Assembly (NCBI RefSeq): GCF_016864375.1
Contig: NZ_CP069354.1
Coordinates: 2,129,501-2,193,500, forward strand
Length of the DNA stretch: 64,000 nt
Source of the DNA: Microvirga sp. VF16
GTDB taxonomy: Bacteria > Pseudomonadota > Alphaproteobacteria > Rhizobiales > Beijerinckiaceae
Direction of reading: 5' to 3'
A program made the translations under genes and the position numbers. Below the pieces are notes generated by a model that saw only the letters and a program-made list of their open reading frames with translations, searched no databases and was not told the DNA's origin. Below, piece after piece: positions 25,970 to 33,707 of this stretch (its first letter is position 1; every line of letters starts with the position of its first letter).

Positions 25970-27382
25970 TCAGTGATTGTCGTGGCCGCCGGCCGCGCGG
26001 ACCGGGCGCTTGCGCGGGTCGACGGCGCGGAATTCCGTCGCCTTCACGCCGCTGTCGGGCGGGATCGCGCGGGCGGGTTCGGCGAGCTTCGCGCCCGTCC
26101 ACTCGTAGGCGACCGTGCCCTCCGGATGCTTGTACCAGCCGGGATCCTTGTAATCGTCGGCCGCCAGGCCGGGACGGACCTTCACGACCGAGAACATGCC
26201 GCCCATCTCGACAGGACCGAACTGGGCGAAGCCCGTCATCATCGGCAGCGTGTTGTCGGGGAGAGGCATCTCCATCGAGCCCATCTCGCCCATGCCGGCC
26301 GAGCCCATCGGCATGTAGCCTGGAGCGACCTTCTTGATCGCCGCTGCGGTCTTCTTCATGTTGACGCCGATATAGGTCTTCACGTCGTGGCCCATGGCGT
26401 TCATGGTGTGATGCGACTTGTGGCAGTGGATCGCCCAGTCGCCCGGGGCATCGGCCACGAACTCGAACGCACGCATCTGACCGACCGCGACGTCGACGGA
26501 GACCTCCGGCCACTGCGCCGCCTCCGGCACCCAGCCGCCGTCCGTGCCGGTGACCTTGAAGTCGTAGCCGTGCATGTGGATCGGGTGGTTGGTCATGGTC
26601 AGGTTGCCGAACCGGATCCGCACCTTGTCGCCCTGACGCACCACGAGCGGGTCGATGCCGGGGAACACGCGCGAGTTCCAGCACCAGAGATTGAAGTCGA
26701 GCATCGTGTTGACCTTCGGCACGTAAGACCCGGCCTCGATGTCGAAGGCGTTGAGCAGGAACACGAAGTCGCGGTCGACGCGGCGCTCGGCCGGATCGCG
26801 CGAATGCACGACGAAGAAGCCCATCATGCCCATCGCCATCTGCACCATCTCGTCGGAGTGCGGGTGGTACATGAAGGTGCCGGACTTCTGGCAGATGAAC
26901 TCGTACACGAAGGTCTTGCCCGGCGGGATGTGCGGCTGGGTCAGGCCGCCGACGCCGTCCATGCCGTTGGGCAGGAGCTGGCCGTGCCAGTGCACTGCCG
27001 TGTTCTCCGGCAGCCTGTTGGTGACGAAGATACGCACCTTGTCGCCCTGCACCGCCTCGATGGTCGGGCCCGGCGACTGGCCGTTGTAGCCCCACAAATG
27101 CACCTTCATGCCGGGCGCGAGCTCGCGCACGACGGGCTCGGCGACGAGATGGAACTCCTTCCAGTCGCCGTTCTGGCGCCAGGGCAGGGTCCAGCCGTTG
27201 AGGGTGACCACGGGTTGGTAGTCCGGCCCGCTCTTGGGATAGAGCGGCGGCTGCATCGTGGCCTCGGTCATGGTCGGCGCCTCGGGCAGGCTCGCCGCCT
27301 GTGTGCGTCCGCTGATGATGGAGGCGCCGGCAAGGGCCAAGCCTCCGGCGCCGAGGAAGTTCCTGCGCGATAGGTCGGTCAT
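25970..27382 (-). CDS. Multicopper oxidase (CopA/CueO-like), Tat-exported
   Basis: A 470-residue periplasmic oxidase that probably oxidises Cu(I) to Cu(II). The Tat signal is SRRNFLGAGGLALAGASII. The four copper-ligand segments are all present: TAVHWHGQLL, FMYHPHSDE, NHPIHMHGYDF and WAIHCHKSHHTM. A Met-rich C-terminal part (MPMGSAGMGEMGSMEMPLP) may bind extra copper, as in CueO. It lies 15 bases after the outer-membrane factor gene and 32 before the cupredoxin. Confidence 0.92.
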   Translation of the reverse strand: MTDLSRRNFLGAGGLALAGASIISGRTQAASLPEAPTMTEATMQPPLYPKSGPDYQPVVTLNGWTLPWRQNGDWKEFHLVAEPVVRELAPGMKVHLWGYNGQSPGPTIEAVQGDKVRIFVTNRLPENTAVHWHGQLLPNGMDGVGGLTQPHIPPGKTFVYEFICQKSGTFMYHPHSDEMVQMAMGMMGFFVVHSRDPAERRVDRDFVFLLNAFDIEAGSYVPKVNTMLDFNLWCWNSRVFPGIDPLVVRQGDKVRIRFGNLTMTNHPIHMHGYDFKVTGTDGGWVPEAAQWPEVSVDVAVGQMRAFEFVADAPGDWAIHCHKSHHTMNAMGHDVKTYIGVNMKKTAAAIKKVAPGYMPMGSAGMGEMGSMEMPLPDNTLPMMTGFAQFGPVEMGGMFSVVKVRPGLAADDYKDPGWYKHPEGTVAYEWTGAKLAEPARAIPPDSGVKATEFRAVDPRKRPVRAAGGHDNH

Positions 27383-27397
27383 TGAGTCTCTCCCTGG

Positions 27398-28903
27398 TCA
27401 GTGCCCGCCGCCACCGCCGCCAGCGGCGGCAGCCACGGTTACTCCGCGCCCTTCACCGCCGTTCCCGGCACCGCCGCCGACGAGGGCGGCCTTGAGGTCG
27501 GTGGCGGCGATCCAGAAGTCGCGGCGGGCGTTGATGGCGTCGACGTTGCTGAGGATGCGGGTACGCGCGTCGATGATGAGCTGGCTCACGTCGACGAGCA
27601 TGCCGCTGTATTGAAGGGTTGCCTCGTCCTGGATCCGCTTCTGCAACGGCAGGACGCGGCCCTGGTAGTGGCGGGCGAGGTCGTAGTGGCCGCGGTAGCG
27701 CAAGTAGGCCTCGCGCGCCTCGGAGCGGACGTTGACGGCCCGCTCCGCCAAGCGGTTGGCTGCGGCCATGTAGGTCTCCTGCGCGTTGCGGACGCCCACT
27801 GCGCCGAAGTCGAAGATCGGGATCGTGAACTCGGCCTCCAGCCCACGCCGCTTGATCCTTTCGCTCTCGACCACGGTCTCGCTGCCCTCGGTGAAGACCG
27901 ACGTCGTGCGCTCGTAGCTGGAGAGGCCGGCGAGCTCGATGTCGGTCACGAAGCGGGTGGCGTTGGTCAGACCGTATTGCCCCGCGACGGCATTCAGGTC
28001 ATGGCGCAGCGCCTGGAGGTCGACACGCCGTTCGAGCGCCCGACGCTCGATGTCCTGGGCTGAGGCGATGCGGGCGGGCAGGGGTGGCAGTGAGTTCGGC
28101 AGGCGGAAGTCGATGTCCCGGCCCCACAACCCGAGCTGGCGGATCAGGCGCTCGCGGGCGACCTTCTGCTCAATCCGCGCACGGGCAAGCTGCGCGCCGA
28201 GTTCCTGGTAGAAGGCATGCTCGCGGGCCTGTTCCAGTTTGTTGAGGGCGCCGCTCTCCCCGAGCTGCTTGGCGAGCTCCGAAGCGGTTTCCGCCGTCCC
28301 GAGCGCCTGCTGCACGAAGGCGACCTGCTGATTGGCCGCGATGGCTCGGTAGTATTCCCGGCGTGTGTCGGCGGCCAGCCGCAGTACGGCCTCGGCGGTG
28401 CGGAACTGGGCGGCGCGGAAGCGCTGCTCGGCGACCGCCGTCCGGGCCGGCAGCGTGGCGAGCTCGAACAGCCCGATCAGGATCTGGCGTTCGATCTCCA
28501 GCTCCAGGCTGCCGCCGAGGCGGGACAGGGAGACGGTCGGGCTCGGAGGGAGACTCGTGCGGACGTATTCGGCCTCGGAGACGCCGAGGTCGTTGAACGC
28601 CGCTTGCAGGCCGCGGTTCTTGAGCAGGGCGATCTGGACGGCGCTGTCCGCGGTCAGGGGGCGCCTGAGGAGGGCTTCGGCCTGCTGCTGCGTCGCAAGC
28701 GCATCGGCCTCGCTGGCGACCTTCACGACGTCCTTGTTCAGTTCCGCGTAAGCGACCGTTTGCGCGCTCGACAGCCCGCCGTCGGCCGAGAACGAGACGC
28801 AGCCGCCCAGCATCAGGGTGGCGGCGACGCTCCCGAGCAGCCGCAGCCTGCGCGCCGGCCCCGCATGTTCGTTGTCGATCATTGTTTTCGTGTCCTTGCG
28901 CAT
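27398..28903 (-). CDS. TolC/CusC-type outer-membrane factor lipoprotein
   Basis: A 501-residue protein with a lipobox (ATLMLGGCVSF) and the two-repeat TolC fold (LLRRPLTADSAVQIALLKN, RVDLQALRHDLNAVAGQYG), with long coiled-coil helices rich in Ala, Glu and Arg. It forms an outer-membrane channel. Its usual RND or ABC partners are not encoded here, so it either serves a pump elsewhere or the operon has lost cusAB. The C-terminus ends in Gly and His (GGGGGGH). ATG 28903 overlaps the preceding operon closely; ATG 28882 is an alternative start. Confidence 0.88.
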   Translation of the reverse strand: MRKDTKTMIDNEHAGPARRLRLLGSVAATLMLGGCVSFSADGGLSSAQTVAYAELNKDVVKVASEADALATQQQAEALLRRPLTADSAVQIALLKNRGLQAAFNDLGVSEAEYVRTSLPPSPTVSLSRLGGSLELEIERQILIGLFELATLPARTAVAEQRFRAAQFRTAEAVLRLAADTRREYYRAIAANQQVAFVQQALGTAETASELAKQLGESGALNKLEQAREHAFYQELGAQLARARIEQKVARERLIRQLGLWGRDIDFRLPNSLPPLPARIASAQDIERRALERRVDLQALRHDLNAVAGQYGLTNATRFVTDIELAGLSSYERTTSVFTEGSETVVESERIKRRGLEAEFTIPIFDFGAVGVRNAQETYMAAANRLAERAVNVRSEAREAYLRYRGHYDLARHYQGRVLPLQKRIQDEATLQYSGMLVDVSQLIIDARTRILSNVDAINARRDFWIAATDLKAALVGGGAGNGGEGRGVTVAAAAGGGGGGH

Positions 28904-28906
28904 GGG

Positions 28907-29164
28907 TCAGCGGCCCCTGCGGGCGGCATCGTCGCTGTCGTCGCGTTCGGAATCGGCCCCGGGGGCGACGCGTCGGTTGAGCTCCCGCCAGTCGAGGGGA
29001 TCGACGACGTCGTATCCACGCACGCCCGCGGTGATGGAGGAGTAGGCCGGCGGGCGGGCGCCCATGGCAGGATCAGCCGCCGCGACGAGATAGGAGGGGT
29101 GTTCGGAAGGTACGCAGCCAGCCAGGCCGAGGCCGAGCGCAGCGAATGAAATGAGCTTCAACAT
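28907..29164 (-). CDS. Small lipoprotein of the copper operon
   Basis: 85 residues with a clear lipobox (FAALGLGLAGC) and a polar tail (WRELNRRVAPGADSERDD). The start has GGAG upstream. It ends three bases before the outer-membrane factor start, so the two are translated from one message. Similar small lipoproteins occur ahead of such TolC-multicopper oxidase pairs; the function is unknown. Confidence 0.7.
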   Translation of the reverse strand: MLKLISFAALGLGLAGCVPSEHPSYLVAAADPAMGARPPAYSSITAGVRGYDVVDPLDWRELNRRVAPGADSERDDSDDAARRGR

Positions 29165-29366
29165 GGGATCCGTCTCCGGGCGGACCTCTGCGACAGGGTC
29201 GATGTCAGGATTGCGGCAGAGACGGCATATGTCCGTCTCCCATCACGGGCCTGGCGTTCTAATCACTGCGGCGGGAGGATGACCGGCTCGAGCTTCAGGT
29301 CGGGCAGGGCTGGCCTTGGAATGCAGCCATGCCGATGCGTGCGGGCGTCACTCGCCCGCGCCTGGG

Positions 29367-29837
29367 TCAGACGGTTCGTGGGGGCCTGTCGAGGCCGCCT
29401 GCGGTGATGCCCTCGACCTGCTCGTCGCCGGGCAATGCAACGGGGATCGTGGACATCGCAGGAGTGGAGAGGTCGGGAAGCACGCTGGCCTGGAAGGCGT
29501 GACAGGTTCCTATGCTGCAACAAACGGGGCCGGAGCAATCGTGCGAGCCCTCGTCGTGATCGGCCACAGCGCCCAGGTCGGCGCCGTGAGACACTGCCTC
29601 GTCAGGGTGCTCGTGATCCTCGTCGAAAGCGGCATGGGTGTGCCCCGCACTGGCTGTCGCGGCGTGCGGATGCCCGGCCGATGCGGCCGCCTGCGGCACG
29701 GAGATCGGGAAGATCGCCATGGTGATCGCAAGCAGAGCAACGATGATGGTACCCATCAGCCGCAAGGGGGAAGCGCTCCTGTTCGTCGGAACCGGATTTG
29801 TGTCATGGCCGGCTGGATTCGACAAGATTCGGCCCAT
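29367..29837 (-). CDS. His-rich exported or membrane-anchored protein
   Basis: The frame gives a hydrophobic segment (MGTIIVALLAITMAIFPISV), then a His-rich stretch (SAGHPHAATASAGHTHAAFDEDHEHPDEAVSH shortened here to its character) and a Cys cluster (CSGPVCCSIGTC). These suggest a periplasmic metal-binding protein. The start is unclear: ATG 29837 lies 6 bases after the HMA gene stop, while ATG 29756 would begin directly at the signal segment. It is the second gene of the unit behind the 30096 box. Confidence 0.55.
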   Translation of the reverse strand: MGRILSNPAGHDTNPVPTNRSASPLRLMGTIIVALLAITMAIFPISVPQAAASAGHPHAATASAGHTHAAFDEDHEHPDEAVSHGADLGAVADHDEGSHDCSGPVCCSIGTCHAFQASVLPDLSTPAMSTIPVALPGDEQVEGITAGGLDRPPRTV

Positions 29838-29842
29838 CGGAT

Positions 29843-30055
29843 TCACCCGAGAGGCAGGAGGATCGGCTCGGCCGTATAGCCCGCCTCCCGCAGGGCGCGC
29901 AGGAGGGCGGACTCGAAGCGTGTCGAGATGACACGGAGGGTGCGGGCCGGGATATCAGCCGTGATGCGCACCGTTTGGTCGATGTCCCGCAGGGCCCGGA
30001 CCACGAAGCCCAGGCAGCCTCCGCACTTCAGGTCGGGCACGTGGAAAAGATGCAT
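29843..30055 (-). CDS. Small HMA-like metal-binding protein
   Basis: A 70-residue heavy-metal-associated domain protein: HLFHVPDLKCGGCLGFVVRA supplies the CxxC site and the rest fits the ferredoxin-like fold (TVRITADIPARTLRVISTRF, LLRALREAGYTAEP). It would bind Cu(I) in the cytoplasm. ATG 30055 is the first residue of the domain and lies 40 bases downstream of a CueR box; the longer open frame to 30280 crosses that box and is rejected. Confidence 0.82.
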   Translation of the reverse strand: MHLFHVPDLKCGGCLGFVVRALRDIDQTVRITADIPARTLRVISTRFESALLRALREAGYTAEPILLPLG

Positions 30056-30095
30056 GGTCGGGATCTCGATTCGCTTAAGGTTAGATCGGTCTGGG

Positions 30096-30118
30096 CCTTC
30101 CCACGGTGGCAAGGTCAA
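30096..30118 (-). promoter_or_regulatory. CueR-type box, HMA-TolC-MCO unit promoter
   Basis: On the minus strand TTGACC is joined to CTTGCCACCGTGGGAAGG. It is the only such box upstream of the gene run that ends at 25111. Confidence 0.78.
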
Positions 30119-30267
30119 GCCGAGGTTTCTCGCCCTATCGGAGAGGAGCGCGAATACCAGGCCGCTCGCACCGGAGCCCGGTAGGGACTGAGCACAACCG
30201 ACGCCGCCGACCGTAGCGGAAGCGGACGCTTGCAACGCATTCCGCCAGCCTTTCCTGAGGTGCCCGC

Positions 30268-31638
30268 TTACCCGCACCATATGTCGATGGGGGCACTGCG
30301 GCCTCTCAGGTTGCGAGGGCCGACGGACCGAAAGGCATCGACGACGGACAGATCACCTGCCGCCTCGCGAGCCCTTGTCATGAAGGACTCGCTGGCCACG
30401 ATTCCGCAGTCCAGCTCACGCGTGATGCCCTGGAGGCGGCTGGCCGTGTTGACCGTGTCGCCGACGACCGTGAACGCCATCGAGCGCTCGGAGCCGATGT
30501 CGCCCATGACGACCGGACCGTAGTGAAGGCCGATGCCGATCCCGATGACATCCTGGCCGCTGCGCGCACGCTCGTCGTTCCACCGCTCTACCTCGGCCAG
30601 CATGGCCCGGGCGCAGGCAAGTGCCCGGACGGCGTCGTCCGAAGCGGGATCGGGAACCCCGAAGGTGACCAGAAGGGCGTCGCCGATGAACTTGTCCAGG
30701 GTGCCGCCGTGCGCGAAGACGATGCTCTCCATCCGGGCATGGAATCCGCGCAGGAGGTGCATGACCTCCTCGGGAGCAAGCCGCTCGGAAAGCGTCGTGA
30801 AGCCCTTGATGTCCGCGAAGAGCACGGCCACCTCCTGCCGCCGGTCCCCGCCGAACGGTTGGTCGGAACGGGCAAGCCGCTCCACGACCCGGGGCGAGAA
30901 GTAGCGGGCGAGGTTGGCTTGCCGACGCTCGGCGCTGGCACGGGTGAGCGCCAGGCGGCGTGAGCGTTCGACCGCCGCCGTGAGCGCCGCCGCCACCAGA
31001 AGCAGCACGAGGGCTTCGGAGTACCAGTGCCCGATATGCACGAAGGCAAGATTTCGAAACGCTTCGACGGAGTTCGCGACGATGCTGCCCGACATGCTCG
31101 GAACGCCGATGCGGATGTCGGGGTCGAGGAAGGCAACGGCGAGGGGAATGGACCAGCCCAGCACCGCACAGATCCCGGACCACATCAGCAGGAGGGGATC
31201 GAGGGCAAAGGTGCGCAGGGCCAGCAGGAACACGAACCAGAGCACCAGGCCCCCCTTGAGGGTCACGGTGATCGGGATCGTACCTTCGAGCCAGGGATTG
31301 GGCAGGGCCAGGACGACGCCAAGGATCACGCTGTCGAGCAGGGCGAACGCCATGGCGATGCCGCGCGGATGGCGGTGTCGCTTCAGGATCGCGAACTCGG
31401 CCAAACCGGAGGCGAGGACGGCTCCCACGGCCGCGAGGTTGAACACGGCGGCCCAGCCGACATGGAACAGGTCGTGCCCGAGCCAAACGAAGGCCACCGC
31501 GAGAAGCACGATGCGGACCTTGGCGGCGAGGCGCAGCCCTTCCTGCTCCTCGAGGCGCAGAGAGGCGGCCACGCGATCCGGCAGGGGCGCGGCTCCGAAT
31601 GTGCCCAGGAATGGCACCGCAACGCCGAGATTGATCAT
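30268..31638 (-). CDS. Membrane-bound class III adenylate/guanylate cyclase
   Basis: A 456-residue protein. About six membrane segments fill residues 40-235 (VRIVLLAVAFVWLGHDLF, ALVLLLVAAALTAAV). A catalytic cyclase domain follows: VAVLFADIKGFTTLSERL carries the metal-binding Asp, GTLDKFIGDALLVTFG the second Asp, and VVGDTVNTASRLQGI the adenine and transition-state region. The lysine in LDKFIGDAL suggests ATP as substrate. ATG 31638 has GAGGA upstream. It is convergent with none of the copper genes and its signal is unknown. Confidence 0.9.
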   Translation of the reverse strand: MINLGVAVPFLGTFGAAPLPDRVAASLRLEEQEGLRLAAKVRIVLLAVAFVWLGHDLFHVGWAAVFNLAAVGAVLASGLAEFAILKRHRHPRGIAMAFALLDSVILGVVLALPNPWLEGTIPITVTLKGGLVLWFVFLLALRTFALDPLLLMWSGICAVLGWSIPLAVAFLDPDIRIGVPSMSGSIVANSVEAFRNLAFVHIGHWYSEALVLLLVAAALTAAVERSRRLALTRASAERRQANLARYFSPRVVERLARSDQPFGGDRRQEVAVLFADIKGFTTLSERLAPEEVMHLLRGFHARMESIVFAHGGTLDKFIGDALLVTFGVPDPASDDAVRALACARAMLAEVERWNDERARSGQDVIGIGIGLHYGPVVMGDIGSERSMAFTVVGDTVNTASRLQGITRELDCGIVASESFMTRAREAAGDLSVVDAFRSVGPRNLRGRSAPIDIWCG

Positions 31639-31773
31639 GATGGCGTCCTCACCTCATTCGCCTCCGGAAGCACCCTGGATGGTACATGAAGGCTGGGGCG
31701 TTCGTTCAGTTGTCGCGAGGCGAAACCATCGCTTGTATGGCGGGAAAGGCCCCCGAGCGACGCGAAGTTCTGG

Positions 31774-31850
31774 CTAGCGCATCGTGCGGACCCGAAGGGC
31801 CGCGTCAGCGAAACGTGGACCCGGTTTTCCGTATCCATCCGATGCTCTAG
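31774..31850. repeat. RIME-like repeat, short copy
   Basis: Begins CTAGCGCATCGTGCGGACCC and ends CATCCGATGCTCTAG, sharing GTGGACCCGGTTTTC and the ends with the element at 20217. Its edge supplies the TAG stop codon of cueR. Confidence 0.75.
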
Positions 31851-32335
31851 TTGCGCACCATCTTCTGCGCCGTCGTTCGACGTGCGGAGCGGAGGCCGAC
31901 AGACCCGAAGTGCAGGGTCGAGCGGATGTCGAGCAATTCCGCTTCATGGCCAGTCTGAAGCCCCTCGATGATCGGGCATTCAGGGCGACCGTCTCCGTGG
32001 CAATGCTCGGCGAGATGACTGAGGGTCGCGGCCATCTCCTGCAACTCGCGCGCCTTCCGCTCCAGGGACTCGACATGCTCGAGGGCGATCCGCTTCACGT
32101 CCGTGCTCGCCCGGTCCCGGTCCCGCCACAGCGCGACGAGTTCCGCGATCCGCTCGACGGAGAAGCCGAGGTCGCGGGCGCGGCGGATGAAGCCGAGGGT
32201 GGCGACGTCGCTTCCCGAGTACACCCGGTACCCGGCCTCGGTCCGGACGGTCTTCGGGATCAGCCCGATGGACTCGTAGTAGCGGATCATCTTGGCCGAG
32301 ACGCCCGATGCCGCAGCCGCTTGTCCGATGTTCAT
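31847..32335 (-). CDS. cueR: CueR, Cu(I)-responsive MerR-family activator
   Basis: A MerR helix-turn-helix (MNIGQAAAASGVSAKMIRYYE, residues 1-20) and wing (AGYRVYSGSDV) are followed by a dimer helix and the metal loop C112-HGDGRPE-C120. These match CueR Cys numbering and spacing exactly, and Ser77 is the residue associated with monovalent-metal selectivity. It activates promoters with the long spacer seen at four sites here, including its own. The C-terminus runs about 30 residues past the usual end and takes its stop codon from an adjoining RIME-like repeat, so the tail (STLHFGSVGLRSARRTTAQ) may be an insertion product. Confidence 0.93.
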   Translation of the reverse strand: MNIGQAAAASGVSAKMIRYYESIGLIPKTVRTEAGYRVYSGSDVATLGFIRRARDLGFSVERIAELVALWRDRDRASTDVKRIALEHVESLERKARELQEMAATLSHLAEHCHGDGRPECPIIEGLQTGHEAELLDIRSTLHFGSVGLRSARRTTAQKMVRN

Positions 32336-32390
32336 GGCCTGCCCTCCTGCCTTGCGGTGACGATCCTCATCGCTCCCATTTTGGTGTAAT

Positions 32391-32413
32391 CCTTCCCATC
32401 ATGGGAAGGTCAA
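32391..32413 (-). promoter_or_regulatory. CueR-type box, cueR promoter
   Basis: A perfect 19-base dyad, CCTTCCCAT-C-ATGGGAAGG, abuts TTGACC on the minus strand, 56 bases upstream of cueR. It is the best of the four boxes and implies autoregulation. Confidence 0.85.
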
Positions 32414-32552
32414 GCGGCAAAAGCCCTGGATGGCGCACCTTCGTAATCGCGAGGGTCGCCCGGCTGCCGGAACTATTGCGAACATGCCGGCATGACCGCT
32501 TTGGACTGGATTCCAGATACCCTTCGCCACTCGGCAGCGCGACGTTCGCTCA

Positions 32553-32838
32553 GTGTGGGCGGGTCTGTTCCTGCGAGAGGACCAGCCGCTCGGCCTGTAC
32601 CTCCTGGAAGCCGGCGAGGCCCGCCTGACCCGCTCGGATCCGAAGGGCCGGGAGGTGATCCTCTTCCGGACGCACCGTGACGACCGCGAACCTCACCGAC
32701 ACCACAGCCGCCATCGGGGCGACGCAGGCGGCACTTCGGGCCGCCCACCTGAGGTACCATCTTGCCACGGTGGAGATCCTGACCGCGGAGCAGGTTCGGC
32801 GGTATGGCGAATTGCGGGGCTACGTCCGCGTTCAATAG
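32553..32838 (+). pseudogene. Fused remnants of a Crp/Fnr regulator and a Spy/CpxP-like protein
   Basis: The first part encodes a piece of a cyclic-nucleotide-binding domain (LGLYLLEAGEARLTRSDPKG, REVILFR). A different frame then gives the C-terminus of a helical protein (ALRAAHLRYHLATVEILTAE, QVRRYGELRGY), the end of Spy/CpxP-like heavy-metal or stress chaperones, finishing at the stop 32836-32838. Neither part has its other domains. I see a deletion junction near 32690. Confidence 0.6.
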
Positions 32839-32903
32839 GACATCACAGCGGAGCATTGCGCACCGAATGCTGAGGAGGTTGGGAATTGGCACTTCCTTGA
32901 AGT

Positions 32904-32980
32904 AGCCGAATGTGCGCTCACGCGGGGATCACCAGACATTCCAAAATGACATGCGAACTTCACCGCCTGACCGTAGGGCC
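32904..32980. repeat. Degenerate ~80-bp dispersed repeat, copy 2
   Basis: GCCGAATGTGCGCTCACG, then CACCAGACATTCC and GCGAACTTCACCGCCTGACC, align by eye with 35258..35335 and 4636..4715. Confidence 0.45.
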
Positions 32981-33038
32981 CCAATCGCATCTATGCATGC
33001 AACGCGTTTCGCCAGTGAGGTCCGCCGGGATCTTAACG

Positions 33039-33683
33039 TCACCCTGCCAAAAGAAAGATGCCGCCTCCTGCCAAGGCAACGCTCCAGAGAATATCCATGT
33101 TGAGCCAGCCCCGCCTCAGAAATGCGAGCCCTTGGTCATAGACGATCAGGCTGACAGCTCCGATCACCGCCAGCATCACCCCTGTGTGAACAGCGAGCGC
33201 CACAAATGAAATCGGAACTGAGGTCGAGGCGGTGAGTTCGCCGCCCATGCCCGGCGAAACGCACAGCGACAGGAGCGCGGGGATCAGCATGAAGCCGGCC
33301 CCGTGAGCACTGGCCACCATGAAAGACCATAAGGCCAGACCGGCCAAGCCGGTTTGCATCCCGATCCGGAGAGGGGTGCGATGGCCGGCGAGAGTATGTG
33401 TGGCCGCCCAGGCGATCAGGAGGATTCCGGCGCCGCGGCCGAGGAACGTCGCATCGACGACCGTTCCGAAGACGATCACCGCCAGCAGAACAGCGCCCAC
33501 CGCTACAGCGTGGCCGAGGGCAATCGGTGCAAGGGCGAGAACCACAAGGCCCCGGCTCTGACGATGAAGGCCGAGTGCGACGGCAAACAGCCAGCCCATG
33601 GCGGGATTCAGGCCATGGAACGCGCCGAGCCCCGCAAGAGCCATCCAGGGCCAGAGTGTGGAGGAGAGCGTGTTCATCCTCAT
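33039..33683 (-). CDS. Integral membrane protein next to methanethiol oxidase
   Basis: A 214-residue protein with six or seven membrane segments. It carries FHGLNPAMGWLFAVALGLH early, resembling the metal-binding first motif of nickel/cobalt or HupE-like transporters, and ends within a membrane helix (DILWSVALAGGGIFLLAG). The substrate is unknown. It follows the SBP56 gene by 24 bases on the same strand and is probably co-transcribed, suggesting a linked role such as metal supply or substrate handling. The start ATG 33683 lacks a strong ribosome site. Confidence 0.72.
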   Translation of the reverse strand: MRMNTLSSTLWPWMALAGLGAFHGLNPAMGWLFAVALGLHRQSRGLVVLALAPIALGHAVAVGAVLLAVIVFGTVVDATFLGRGAGILLIAWAATHTLAGHRTPLRIGMQTGLAGLALWSFMVASAHGAGFMLIPALLSLCVSPGMGGELTASTSVPISFVALAVHTGVMLAVIGAVSLIVYDQGLAFLRRGWLNMDILWSVALAGGGIFLLAG

Positions 33684-33707
33684 TCACCGGATCGGCAGGG
33701 ACCGCCG

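Noticed and set aside
25446..27095. 549-residue frame covering the cupredoxin and part of the multicopper oxidase
   Set aside because: Its N-terminal part is the out-of-frame shadow of the multicopper oxidase; only the last 163 residues are real.
29843..30280. 145-residue version of the HMA protein
   Set aside because: The N-terminal extension crosses the CueR box and its TTGACC element; the domain begins at 30055.
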